Assembly (NCBI GenBank): GCA_001768195.1
Contig: MENI01000103.1
Coordinates: forward strand, 1 to 36,984
Source of the DNA: Bacteroidetes bacterium GWA2_40_15
GTDB taxonomy: Bacteria > Bacteroidota > Bacteroidia > Bacteroidales > VadinHA17
DNA: 36,984 nucleotides
Direction of reading: 5' to 3'
Below, one piece after another: positions 17,491 through 24,990 of this stretch. Position 1 is the stretch's first letter; each line of letters opens with the position of its first letter. A program made the position numbers and the translations under genes. The notes under the pieces were generated by a model. That model did no database searches, was not told where the DNA came from, and saw only the letters and a program-made list of their open reading frames with translations.

Positions 17491-18681
17491 TTAGGCACTT
17501 CGAACTCCAGGCACTTCCACCTCAGGTATAGGATACCTTTTAAATTCTTTGGTCCTGTCGAAAAGATACCTGCAGGTTATATATTTTTTTACAGGGACAC
17601 TGCCTACTGAAATAAAGATCTTTCTCATTTTGGGGTTAAAGTCTGCTACCCATGAAAACTCAACTTCGCTGTAATGAGGTTTTCTCTTAATAACTTCACG
17701 CACTTTAAGAATGAAGACCGATTCTATTCCATGATTCTGGAACTTTGGAATGACACCCATCAGAAGTCCTTTTGCCCTTGTCATGGTATTTCTTCTTTTC
17801 AGGTAAAGGAATTTTATCATGCTTATCAGGTTAAGTTTGCCATTAAGGTGTCTTAGTATCTGGTTGAGATCAGGGAACATAAGATAAATAGCGATTGGCT
17901 TGCCTTCAAAATATGCTATCCAGATAAATTCCTCATCTATAATGATCCTGGCTTTTTTGAGCACACTTTTTATATATGCTGCTTCAAGAGGTTTAAAATT
18001 CTTTTTGAATGAAGCCCAGGCCTCATTGAATACAGAAGCAAAATCATCTGTGAATTTATCCTGATCTTTCCAGTTGAAATGCCGGAATTCATACCCCGGT
18101 TTTTTTGATACCCATTCTGCAATCCTGATGAATCTGTCCGATAAGGGTTGCGTTAAGTCAAGATGAAATCCCTCCATTTTATAGTATGTCCGGAATCCAT
18201 ATGATTCAAATAACTCCTTGTAATACTTATGATTATAGGGGACCTCAAATGAGGGGTGTGTGAATCCGTCAACCAGCAATCCCCAGTATTTATCTGTTTC
18301 TCCGAAGTTTATGGGACCATCCATTGCTTCCATCCCTCTCATTACAAGCCATTCCTTTGCAATATCGAAAAGCATGAATGCCGCCTCTTTATCATTGATG
18401 CATTCAAAAAAACCCATGCCACCGGTTGGTTGTTCATACGTCAGAGCCAGGTTTTTGTCTATGAAAGCAGCAATTCTTCCTGCAAGGTTATTATTATCAT
18501 CTGACAGTATCCATCGTTCAACTTCTCCATGATTATGGTAAGGGTTTTTTCGTGGATCGAAAATTGCCTCTATCTCATTGTCGAAAGGACACACCCAAAC
18601 GGGATCATTTTTATAAATGACTCTTGCCACATCGAGAAATTTCTTTCCTGTGTTTCTGTCTGTTACCCTTATTAACTTCAT
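17491..18681 (-). CDS. GNAT-fold protein (YghO-like), putative acyltransferase
   Basis: 396 residues without signal peptide or membrane segments. The overall pattern (N-terminal VYKNDPVWVxPF-like region, MDGPINFGETDKYWG, a C-terminal GNAT-like segment with GLLMGVIPKFQNHGIE) resembles the roughly 390-residue YghO/GNAT-like family common in Bacteroidota. MDGPINF is the most conserved-looking block. Transfer of an acyl or aminoacyl group is inferred from the fold only. It is the middle gene of a tight operon: 15 bases after the acyl-CoA ligase stop and 10 bases before the oxidoreductase ATG. I know of no assigned substrate. Confidence 0.68.
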   Translation of the reverse strand: MKLIRVTDRNTGKKFLDVARVIYKNDPVWVCPFDNEIEAIFDPRKNPYHNHGEVERWILSDDNNNLAGRIAAFIDKNLALTYEQPTGGMGFFECINDKEAAFMLFDIAKEWLVMRGMEAMDGPINFGETDKYWGLLVDGFTHPSFEVPYNHKYYKELFESYGFRTYYKMEGFHLDLTQPLSDRFIRIAEWVSKKPGYEFRHFNWKDQDKFTDDFASVFNEAWASFKKNFKPLEAAYIKSVLKKARIIIDEEFIWIAYFEGKPIAIYLMFPDLNQILRHLNGKLNLISMIKFLYLKRRNTMTRAKGLLMGVIPKFQNHGIESVFILKVREVIKRKPHYSEVEFSWVADFNPKMRKIFISVGSVPVKKYITCRYLFDRTKEFKRYPIPEVEVPGVRSA

Positions 18682-18696
18682 ATTGATACCGGCAGT

Positions 18697-20469
18697 CTAT
18701 TTCATGTAAACCTGGTCGAGGAGCTTCTGGTATTTTTCGGCGATGAATCTGCGCCTGAGTTTCAGGGTTGGCGATAATTCTCCGGTAGCAGGAGTCCATT
18801 CATCAGGTACAAGCCTGAACCGGTTTATCCGTTCGGCAGGATTAAGCCTTTTGTTTATCTTTTTAATCTCTGAATTAAAGTAAGTCTGTATTTCAGGCTG
18901 ACGGATCAGTTCGTCAGAGCCTGAGAAATCGATCTTACCTGATGATTTCAAGTCATCAAAGTATTTAAAGTTGGGAGAAATAAGGGCACTTGCAAATTTT
19001 TCATGTTCGCCCACCACCATAATCTGGTCGATGAGGGTTGATTCCCTGAAAATATTTTCAATAAGCTGAGGTGCAATGAATATTCCATTCGACAACTTGA
19101 AGATCTCCTTCTTCCGGTCTGCGACCATAAGGAATTTCTCATCTACCAGGCAGCCAATATCACCTGTATGAAACCATCCTTCGTTGTCAATAGCTGAATT
19201 AGTCAATTCAGGATCATTATAGTAGCCAAGCATCACATTAGGCCCTTTGCATAATATTTCTCCGTCTTCTGCGATCCTTACCTCAACACCTTCAATCACA
19301 AATCCTACCGATCCCAGCTTAGCACCTCCGTTATAGGTCCTGTTAATTGTTATTATTGGCGAGGTTTCGGTAAGACCGTACATATTTATGATTTTGATCC
19401 CCGCAGCCCAGAAGATCCTTTCAAGATGGGGAGGAAGGCTTGCCCCGCCGCAACCGACTATCCTTACGTTTCCACCCAGGGCAGCTCTCCATTTGCTGAA
19501 AATAAGCTTATCGGCAAGTTTTAATTTCTTTTCATACAGCCAGCCGTTGCCGCCGAAAGGTTTATATCTCAATCCGAGTTTTACAGCCCTGAAAAACAGT
19601 ATCTTCTTAATCCCTGTCAGCTTTTTGCCTTTGGATATTATAACATCGTAGAATTTTTCCAGAACACGCGGCACTGCATCAAATCCGTCGGGTTTAATTT
19701 CCTGCATGTTAACAGCGATAGTCCCCATACTTTCAGCATAATATATGCTGGCTCCGCTGTATTGTGTCTGATAGTTTCCCATCCGTCCGCCTACATGGCA
19801 CAACGGCAGAATGCTAAGGTACTTATCTGTCTGATTCAGATTAAAAACTGAAGCTGCAGAGACAAAGTTTGTTACAAGGTTTTTATGCGATAACATTACA
19901 CCCTTGGGTTTACCTGTTGTACCTGAGGTGTAGATAAGTGTAGCAAAAGTATCCCGGTCAATTTCAGATTTTATTTTTTCGATCTCTTTCCTGGTCTCAG
20001 CAGAAGATGATTTACCCTTTTCAACTATTTCCATCCAGTTTTTCACTCCACCGACTTCATCAAAGGTGTAAACCATGGATGAAAAGTCCTCATATTCAAA
20101 TGCCGGACTGACACACTTGTAAAGCTTCGGATCAGACACCAGGATCATCTTTGCACCGGAATTTCGGATAATATACTGATATTCAGATGTATTAAGAGAG
20201 GCAAAAACCGGAACATGAACAACCCCGATCATTGACATTCCCATATCTGCAAAGTTCCATTCAGGGCGGTTTGATGAAATAGTAATTATTTTATCCCCTT
20301 TTCTGAATCCCAGTTCATACAGCCCGCAGCAGAAGTTGTTTGAATAATCAACATATTCATTCGTGCTGAACTTTTTCCATGCGCCATTATGCTTGAAGCA
20401 AAGAGCATCCTCTTTCGGAAATTTCTCTGCATATCTTTCCAGCAGGTCGAAAGTTCTCAATACATCCAT
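18697..20469 (-). CDS. Long-chain acyl-CoA ligase (AMP-forming)
   Basis: About 590 residues of the ANL superfamily. The AMP-binding P-loop reads YTSGTTGKPKGVMLSH; the motif YGLTETSP, the adenylate-binding GWFHTGDIG and the hinge DRKKEIFK are present. The C-terminal catalytic lysine region has changed context but is there (NPAERINRF onwards). It resembles FAA1/FadD15-like long-chain ligases, which activate free fatty acids to acyl-CoA. The frame continues upstream to a TTG at 20505, but the ATG at 20469 (MDVLRTFDLLERY) fits the family start better. It is the first gene of a three-gene operon with the GNAT-like and CrtI-like genes and is divergent from murA. Confidence 0.88.
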   Translation of the reverse strand: MDVLRTFDLLERYAEKFPKEDALCFKHNGAWKKFSTNEYVDYSNNFCCGLYELGFRKGDKIITISSNRPEWNFADMGMSMIGVVHVPVFASLNTSEYQYIIRNSGAKMILVSDPKLYKCVSPAFEYEDFSSMVYTFDEVGGVKNWMEIVEKGKSSSAETRKEIEKIKSEIDRDTFATLIYTSGTTGKPKGVMLSHKNLVTNFVSAASVFNLNQTDKYLSILPLCHVGGRMGNYQTQYSGASIYYAESMGTIAVNMQEIKPDGFDAVPRVLEKFYDVIISKGKKLTGIKKILFFRAVKLGLRYKPFGGNGWLYEKKLKLADKLIFSKWRAALGGNVRIVGCGGASLPPHLERIFWAAGIKIINMYGLTETSPIITINRTYNGGAKLGSVGFVIEGVEVRIAEDGEILCKGPNVMLGYYNDPELTNSAIDNEGWFHTGDIGCLVDEKFLMVADRKKEIFKLSNGIFIAPQLIENIFRESTLIDQIMVVGEHEKFASALISPNFKYFDDLKSSGKIDFSGSDELIRQPEIQTYFNSEIKKINKRLNPAERINRFRLVPDEWTPATGELSPTLKLRRRFIAEKYQKLLDQVYMK

Positions 20470-20596
20470 CTCTGTAAGGTTTTCATGGTTTTGCAATATA
20501 TGCAATTTAGTAAATATCCGGGAAAATGTACTGTGCTATTATTTTCAGCTCGAATTAGCTTGCAGATATATAGTTTTTCTAATCTCACCAATCAAT

Positions 20597-20627
20597 TTTG
20601 ATCTTTTCCACACATTGCCTAACTTTG
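20597..20627 (+). promoter_or_regulatory. Bacteroidetes-type promoter for murA
   Basis: TTTG at 20597-20600 and TAACTTTG at 20620-20627 match the -33 TTTG and -7 TAnnTTTG boxes with a 19-base spacer, a perfect consensus arrangement. Transcription would begin near 20633, about 25 bases before the ATG at 20658. This argues against translation from the in-frame TTG at 20598, which would lie inside the -33 box. Confidence 0.6.
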
Positions 20628-20657
20628 TCCGTTTGCAGAATCACACATGATTTGGGA

Positions 20658-21941
20658 ATGGATCGATTTGTCATTAAAGGCGGCCACCGGCTCAACGGGA
20701 CGGTCAAAATTCAAGGCAACAAAAATGAAGCACTTCCTGCAATAGCAGCGTGTTTGTTAACGGATGAGCCGGTTATTCTCCGCAATGTTCCACGCATTGG
20801 CGATGTGCTAGGTATGCTCGATATTCTCCGTCGTATGGGTGCAACAGTCAGAGAGTTTTCAAATAATGATTTTGAAATATGCTGCCAGGGTGTGCATGCT
20901 TCAGAGATCGACGTTGATAAAGCAAAGTCGTTACGTGCGGCAATTCTGTTTGCCGGACCGATGATCACGCGTTTCGATCACGTCATTCTCCCGCCTCCCG
21001 GTGGCGATGTCATAGGACGTCGTCGCCTCGACGATCACTTTTTGGCTTTTACATCTATGGGAGCAAAAGTGGAACAGGTTGATCGCAAATATTCTATTAG
21101 AAAAAGTAAACTCATTGGTGCGGATATTTTTCTCGAAGAGAAATCAGTAACGGCCACGGAAAATGCACTTATGGCCGCTGTTCTGGCCAGAGGACACACA
21201 ACCATCCGCAACGCAGCATGTGAACCTCATGTGGTTGGATTGACCAACATGCTCAACTCGATGGGTGCATGTATCTCCGGCGTTGGCTCCAATATTTTGG
21301 AAATTAACGGTGTCGACAATCTCGGAGGCACTATCCATACTATCGGTTCAGACCTGCTGGAAATTGGTGGTTATATTGTTCTGGCGGCAGTAACAAAATC
21401 TGCCATTACTGTTGATGGTGTCAATCCCGATGAAATTCGCGTCATTCGTTCAACCTACAACAAACTCGGCATCGATTTTGAATTGCATGGTGATAAACTT
21501 GTTGTACCGGCAAATCAAAAGATGATAATCCAGCCGGATTATAACGGCAATATCCCAAAGATTGATGATGGAACCTGGCCGGCGTTTCCGACCGACCTGA
21601 TGAGCATCGTCATCGTTGCTGCCACTCAGGCAAACGGCACTGTGCTGTTTTTTGAAAAAATGTACGACGGCCGTATGTTTTTTGTCGACCACCTCATTGG
21701 CATGGGCGCACAAATTGTCTTATGCGATCCGCATCGGGTTGTCGTTGTCGGTTCGTCGAAACTCTATGGTACTCAAGTCACCAGCCCGGATATCCGTGCC
21801 GGCATGGCATTAGTTATTGCGGCGTTATGCGCTGAGGGCGAAAGCGTGATATATAATGTGCGGCAGATTGACCGCGGTTACGAAAATCTTGAAGAGAAGC
21901 TCAAAAGTCTTGGTGCACACATTGAACGACTTTCAGATTAA
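20658..21941 (+). CDS. murA: UDP-N-acetylglucosamine 1-carboxyvinyltransferase, Asp-type (Cys115 replaced)
   Basis: 427 residues, full length. MurA transfers enolpyruvate from PEP to UDP-GlcNAc, the first committed step of peptidoglycan synthesis, in the cytoplasm. The catalytic pair K22 N23 (GNKNEALP) is present, as are the FPTD block, the substrate-loop arginine (YDGRMFF) and the C-terminal DIRAG and IDRGYE blocks. The mobile-loop cysteine is replaced: PGGDVIG has Asp117 where E. coli has Cys115. That change is known to abolish fosfomycin alkylation while keeping activity, as in mycobacteria. Arginine codons are mostly CGT/CGC, unlike the AGA/AGG of the neighbours, and C-ending codons are commoner, so the gene looks acquired. 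The ATG at 20658 fits the promoter. murB follows after 72 bases. Confidence 0.93.
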   Translation: MDRFVIKGGHRLNGTVKIQGNKNEALPAIAACLLTDEPVILRNVPRIGDVLGMLDILRRMGATVREFSNNDFEICCQGVHASEIDVDKAKSLRAAILFAGPMITRFDHVILPPPGGDVIGRRRLDDHFLAFTSMGAKVEQVDRKYSIRKSKLIGADIFLEEKSVTATENALMAAVLARGHTTIRNAACEPHVVGLTNMLNSMGACISGVGSNILEINGVDNLGGTIHTIGSDLLEIGGYIVLAAVTKSAITVDGVNPDEIRVIRSTYNKLGIDFELHGDKLVVPANQKMIIQPDYNGNIPKIDDGTWPAFPTDLMSIVIVAATQANGTVLFFEKMYDGRMFFVDHLIGMGAQIVLCDPHRVVVVGSSKLYGTQVTSPDIRAGMALVIAALCAEGESVIYNVRQIDRGYENLEEKLKSLGAHIERLSD

Positions 21942-22013
21942 ACCGGGCAAAACTGTCGAAGGGTCAGAGAAACTGATCAACCCTGATGGTACTGACACTA
22001 TTTCACGAATTAA

Positions 22014-22931
22014 ATGAATCGGGCCATGAGTACCATAATTGATTTTCCGCCACAACTCGATATACAACAAAATGTTCCACTGTCCCATTTTACAAACATC
22101 AAGATCGGTGGCCCTGCGGATTATCTATCCGTCATAAAAGATCAAAATATTTACATTGAATTATTCCGCTTTTGCCGAGAGATTGGGCTACCGTTTTTGG
22201 CGCTTGGTGACGGAACCAATGTGTTCTTTCCCGAAACCGGATACCACGGTATAGTCGCCATTATCAAGTTTGACAGTGTGGGTCTGATGTCGAAAAATAC
22301 AATTGTTGCCGAGGCTGGCACATCGCTTAATAAGATTCGCGAGTTGTGCATCGAAACAGGCTTGACCGGATTCGAATTTGCATCCGGTATTCCAGGCAGC
22401 ATTGGTGGCGCCATTTATGGCAACGCCGGCGCCTACGGCAGCAATGTCGGCGAGATTTTAACCCGAGCCAAAGTGCTGACGCCTGACGGTCAGATCAGAT
22501 TCGTCAAAAACGATTTTTTTAAATTCTCCTACCGGCACTCGGATTTGAAAATCAATCCTGCCATCGTTTTGCAGGCTGAATTTCAATTGAAAAAGGGCGA
22601 TCCCGCAGCGATAAAATCACGATGCGATGAGATCATCAACATCCGTACAAAAAAATTACCACCGTCAGACACGCTCACCGCAGGCTCCTGGTTCAAAAAC
22701 ATCAAAGACGAACAGGGAAACTCCACAGCTGCGGCGCAATATCTCGAAGCCGTCGGTTCCAGGCAGACGAGTGTCGGCGATGCGGCAGTACACATCAGAC
22801 ACGCCAATATTTTTTATAACAAGGGCAAAGCCACAGCAACGGACATGCTGAAACTAGAGGACATTTTGCAGAAGAGAGTTTATAAAAAATTCGGTATTCG
22901 GCTGGAACGGGAAGTAATGTATTTGGATTGA
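22014..22931 (+). CDS. murB: UDP-N-acetylenolpyruvoylglucosamine reductase
   Basis: 305 residues. MurB reduces the enolpyruvyl product of MurA with NADPH and FAD to give UDP-MurNAc. FAD-binding blocks are visible: TNIKIGGPAD, LGDGTNVFF, FASGIPGSIGGAIYGNAGAYG. The catalytic Ser lies in GSWFKN and the catalytic Glu in LEREV at the C-terminus. SYRHSDL holds the arginine. HANIFYNKGKATATD and the absence of the type I insertion place it with type II MurB. Codon use is the same foreign type as murA. The start is ATG 22014 or, five codons later, 22026. Having murA and murB alone as a pair, outside a dcw cluster, is unusual. Confidence 0.93.
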   Translation: MNRAMSTIIDFPPQLDIQQNVPLSHFTNIKIGGPADYLSVIKDQNIYIELFRFCREIGLPFLALGDGTNVFFPETGYHGIVAIIKFDSVGLMSKNTIVAEAGTSLNKIRELCIETGLTGFEFASGIPGSIGGAIYGNAGAYGSNVGEILTRAKVLTPDGQIRFVKNDFFKFSYRHSDLKINPAIVLQAEFQLKKGDPAAIKSRCDEIINIRTKKLPPSDTLTAGSWFKNIKDEQGNSTAAAQYLEAVGSRQTSVGDAAVHIRHANIFYNKGKATATDMLKLEDILQKRVYKKFGIRLEREVMYLD

Positions 22932-22959
22932 ACAAACATTAAATCGCTCACACAGAACT

Positions 22960-23019
22960 CAGGGGTATGAGAAAATTTATTACACAGGACGTTGCCCGGC
23001 ATAAAATCTTATACCCCTG
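22960..23019. repeat. Inverted repeat downstream of murB
   Basis: CAGGGGTATGAG (22960-22971) and CTTATACCCCTG (23008-23019) are inverted copies with one mismatch, 36 bases apart. They begin 28 bases after the murB stop. They may mark the edge of the foreign segment or act as a weak terminator. Confidence 0.4.
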
Positions 23020-23138
23020 CCGGGGCTGTTTCATGCACAGAATAAAAAAAGTATAAAGAAAGCAGTTCATTCCGGATCCTGATATCAGGAAATTTATTTT
23101 CGCTTATAAGTTCACTATTCATTTGTATTTAAAAACAT

Positions 23139-24104
23139 TTATTTATTTCTTAACCATTTTTCATACTCCTGTTTGATATCTTCATTATTAATAAAAGGTT
23201 TGTAAACCATTCTTGCCTTGAAGCTGTATTCCTTACCAGTTTTTGGATCGGGAATTAAATACTGGAAATCCCAGGCAGGATTAGTACTACCTCCGCCTGT
23301 CGGGGATTGGGTTAACCTGATAACTTCAGATGATTCAAAGAAGTATGCCAATGCCATATTATGAAAACGGCCAAAATAAAATGGAAGTGAATAACGGTAA
23401 TCAGAATAATTATTTGCCAGACTTGCCTTAAAGTCCCGGGCAAAGAAAAAATCAAAATTATCATTCATTCCCCTGTGTGTACTTTTCAGGCCATGCTTTT
23501 CGGAAAAAGCAGAGATCCAGTTTTCAACTGACTGACCTTCAGGTACGCCCAGGAAATAAATATTCCTGTCAGGTGGTTTATTAATGTAACTGGCCCAGAA
23601 AAAGCCAGCATAACCATGCCTGAAATGTTTTTTATCATGCAATATGCAGCGGAAAGTTATGTCAATATAATAAGGAGCAACAAGCTTAAATTCAGTCAGG
23701 CTCTCTGCTCCGGAGATTGGTGTCGTTTTCTGGTAAAGGAGAACCTCCGTTTCACTTTTTTTGTATAAGGTCATAGGATTAACCCGCGGTTCAAAAAGCT
23801 GTGCCAGGCTGTCGCCGCTGAAAACATGTTCAAGGTTGAATCCGGCATACGCCCGTACAAATACCGTTGAATCCTGATCAGAGTGATATAGTTCTGCGAT
23901 ACCGTTATAACCGGCTCTGTGATCGGGCGGCAAGTCGGTGTTGTCAATAAAGACCGCTTTCAGGTTTCTATTTTCAATAACTAGAGTCTTCACTGGTTCA
24001 TAATCAGCAGATTCCAGTGTAATGACCTTCTTTTCTGAACATGAGACTACAACCAAAAGTGAAAGAAAAATGGGAAATAACCGTAATCTTTTACATGAAT
24101 CCAT
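23139..24104 (-). CDS. Lipoprotein of unknown function
   Basis: 321 residues. A signal peptide with lipobox VVVSC (Cys22) predicts a lipid-anchored protein in the cell envelope. The mature part is rich in aromatic residues and alternating strands with no motif I can assign (FWASYINKP, YFGRFHNMALAYFFES are the most distinctive stretches). The beta-rich pattern could be a galactose-mutarotase-like or carbohydrate-recognition fold, as in uncharacterised proteins of sugar-degrading bacteria, but this is a guess. It is converging with murB, 207 bases away, and its codon use is that of the host. Confidence 0.7.
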   Translation of the reverse strand: MDSCKRLRLFPIFLSLLVVVSCSEKKVITLESADYEPVKTLVIENRNLKAVFIDNTDLPPDHRAGYNGIAELYHSDQDSTVFVRAYAGFNLEHVFSGDSLAQLFEPRVNPMTLYKKSETEVLLYQKTTPISGAESLTEFKLVAPYYIDITFRCILHDKKHFRHGYAGFFWASYINKPPDRNIYFLGVPEGQSVENWISAFSEKHGLKSTHRGMNDNFDFFFARDFKASLANNYSDYRYSLPFYFGRFHNMALAYFFESSEVIRLTQSPTGGGSTNPAWDFQYLIPDPKTGKEYSFKARMVYKPFINNEDIKQEYEKWLRNK

Positions 24105-24242
24105 TTAAGTAGTTTCCAAGTGATTTAAACTTTCATATTTCTTCGTTATCCAGCAGGTATCTGACGCAGGGCTTTTATTCAGGTTTTCCTTCACCTTAAG
24201 ATCCTTCCTGATAATAGCTATGATCAATATTTCAAAGATACT

Positions 24243-24258
24243 CCCGATGGTTATCGGG
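24243..24258 (-). terminator. Hairpin downstream of hicB
   Basis: CCCGAT at 24243-24248 and ATCGGG at 24253-24258 form a perfect 6-bp stem with a 4-base loop, 17 bases beyond the hicB stop. No T-run follows on the minus strand, so termination is only likely, not certain. Confidence 0.4.
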
Positions 24259-24275
24259 TCTGAAAGCAATTCACA

Positions 24276-24614
24276 TTAATTATCGACCCTCAGTTCCTTT
24301 TCAACAGCTTTTTTAATAAATCCATTCAATGTGGTGCCACTTTTAATAGCCTCAATTGCAGCCTTTTTGTGTATTTCCGGTGTAAGACGAACATTAAAAA
24401 CTCCGGTATATGTTTTATATGGTTTTATGCCTTTTGCCCTGCAGAGTTCCAGGTAATCGGATATGGCTTCCCTGAAAGCCTCTTTTAACTTTTTTACTGA
24501 CTCCCCTTCAAAAGTTACAAGTGCATTTATCCCCTCAATCTTTCCGAAGAAAACTCCATCCTCCTCACTGAAATTAACACTGCCGATAAAATCCTTATAC
24601 TTTAATGTATTCAT
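24276..24614 (-). CDS. hicB: HicB-family antitoxin
   Basis: 112 residues. The N-terminal half (about 1-70) is the degenerate RNase H-like HicB fold (VSxEDGVFFGKIEGI-type strand pattern, then a helix with EAFREAISDYLELC). The C-terminal part (about 75-112) is a ribbon-helix-helix segment (FNVRLTPEIHKKAAIEAIK) that binds the operator. It neutralises HicA and represses the operon. The ATG is 13 bases after the hicA stop, so the two are co-transcribed in the usual toxin-first order. Confidence 0.87.
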   Translation of the reverse strand: MNTLKYKDFIGSVNFSEEDGVFFGKIEGINALVTFEGESVKKLKEAFREAISDYLELCRAKGIKPYKTYTGVFNVRLTPEIHKKAAIEAIKSGTTLNGFIKKAVEKELRVDN

Positions 24615-24627
24615 GGATCATCTTTTA

Positions 24628-24897
24628 TTAGTTCTCTTTTTTTATAAATCCTAGTGTTTCGAGTTCCTGCAAAACATTTTTCATTGCATAGGCTTTCATA
24701 ATGTTCCCGGGGTGAGGTTTATGAAGCATAATAGAATGCCTCTTCTCCCTGTTATAGAAAATCACCCTTGATCCTGAAGTCTTTCCTTTATTCTCCGCAA
24801 TATATCCAAAACCATTCAGGAGCCTTGTTAATTCCCTATATGTAAAATCTTTAGGCTGCCTTAGAAACCGCTCAATGAGTTTTTCTTGTGTACTCAT
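24628..24897 (-). CDS. hicA: HicA-family toxin, variant active site
   Basis: 89 residues with a double-stranded RNA-binding-like HicA fold. HicA toxins cleave mRNA using a His in a GSH motif. Here the strand reads TSGSRVIFY with Arg44 at that place, while HSIMLHKPHPGN further on keeps the conserved HKPHPG block. Members of this longer HicA group often show the same change, so the protein may use another His (54, 59 or 62) or be a weak or inactive nuclease. An operator-like dyad lies directly upstream. Confidence 0.8.
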   Translation of the reverse strand: MSTQEKLIERFLRQPKDFTYRELTRLLNGFGYIAENKGKTSGSRVIFYNREKRHSIMLHKPHPGNIMKAYAMKNVLQELETLGFIKKEN

Positions 24898-24916
24898 GAA
24901 TCAATTAATAAACAAA

Positions 24917-24937
24917 TGTAACTAAAAAACAGTTACA
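24917..24937. promoter_or_regulatory. Operator-like dyad upstream of hicAB
   Basis: TGTAACT (24917-24923) and AGTTACA (24931-24937) are perfect inverted 7-base arms with a 7-base spacer, 20 bases before the hicA ATG. On the minus strand the dyad overlaps TACATTTG (24913-24920), a match to the -7 box TAnnTTTG. This is where an autorepressing HicB ribbon-helix-helix dimer would be expected to sit. Confidence 0.5.
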
Positions 24938-24990
24938 AGTAATAAAATATGTTTAATAATTTATTCAATTTTGATGTTTTCCGGTGAAAA

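Noticed and set aside
20598-20657. Upstream TTG start adding 20 residues to MurA
   Set aside because: It falls inside the predicted -33 promoter box, and the extra residues do not match MurA N-termini.
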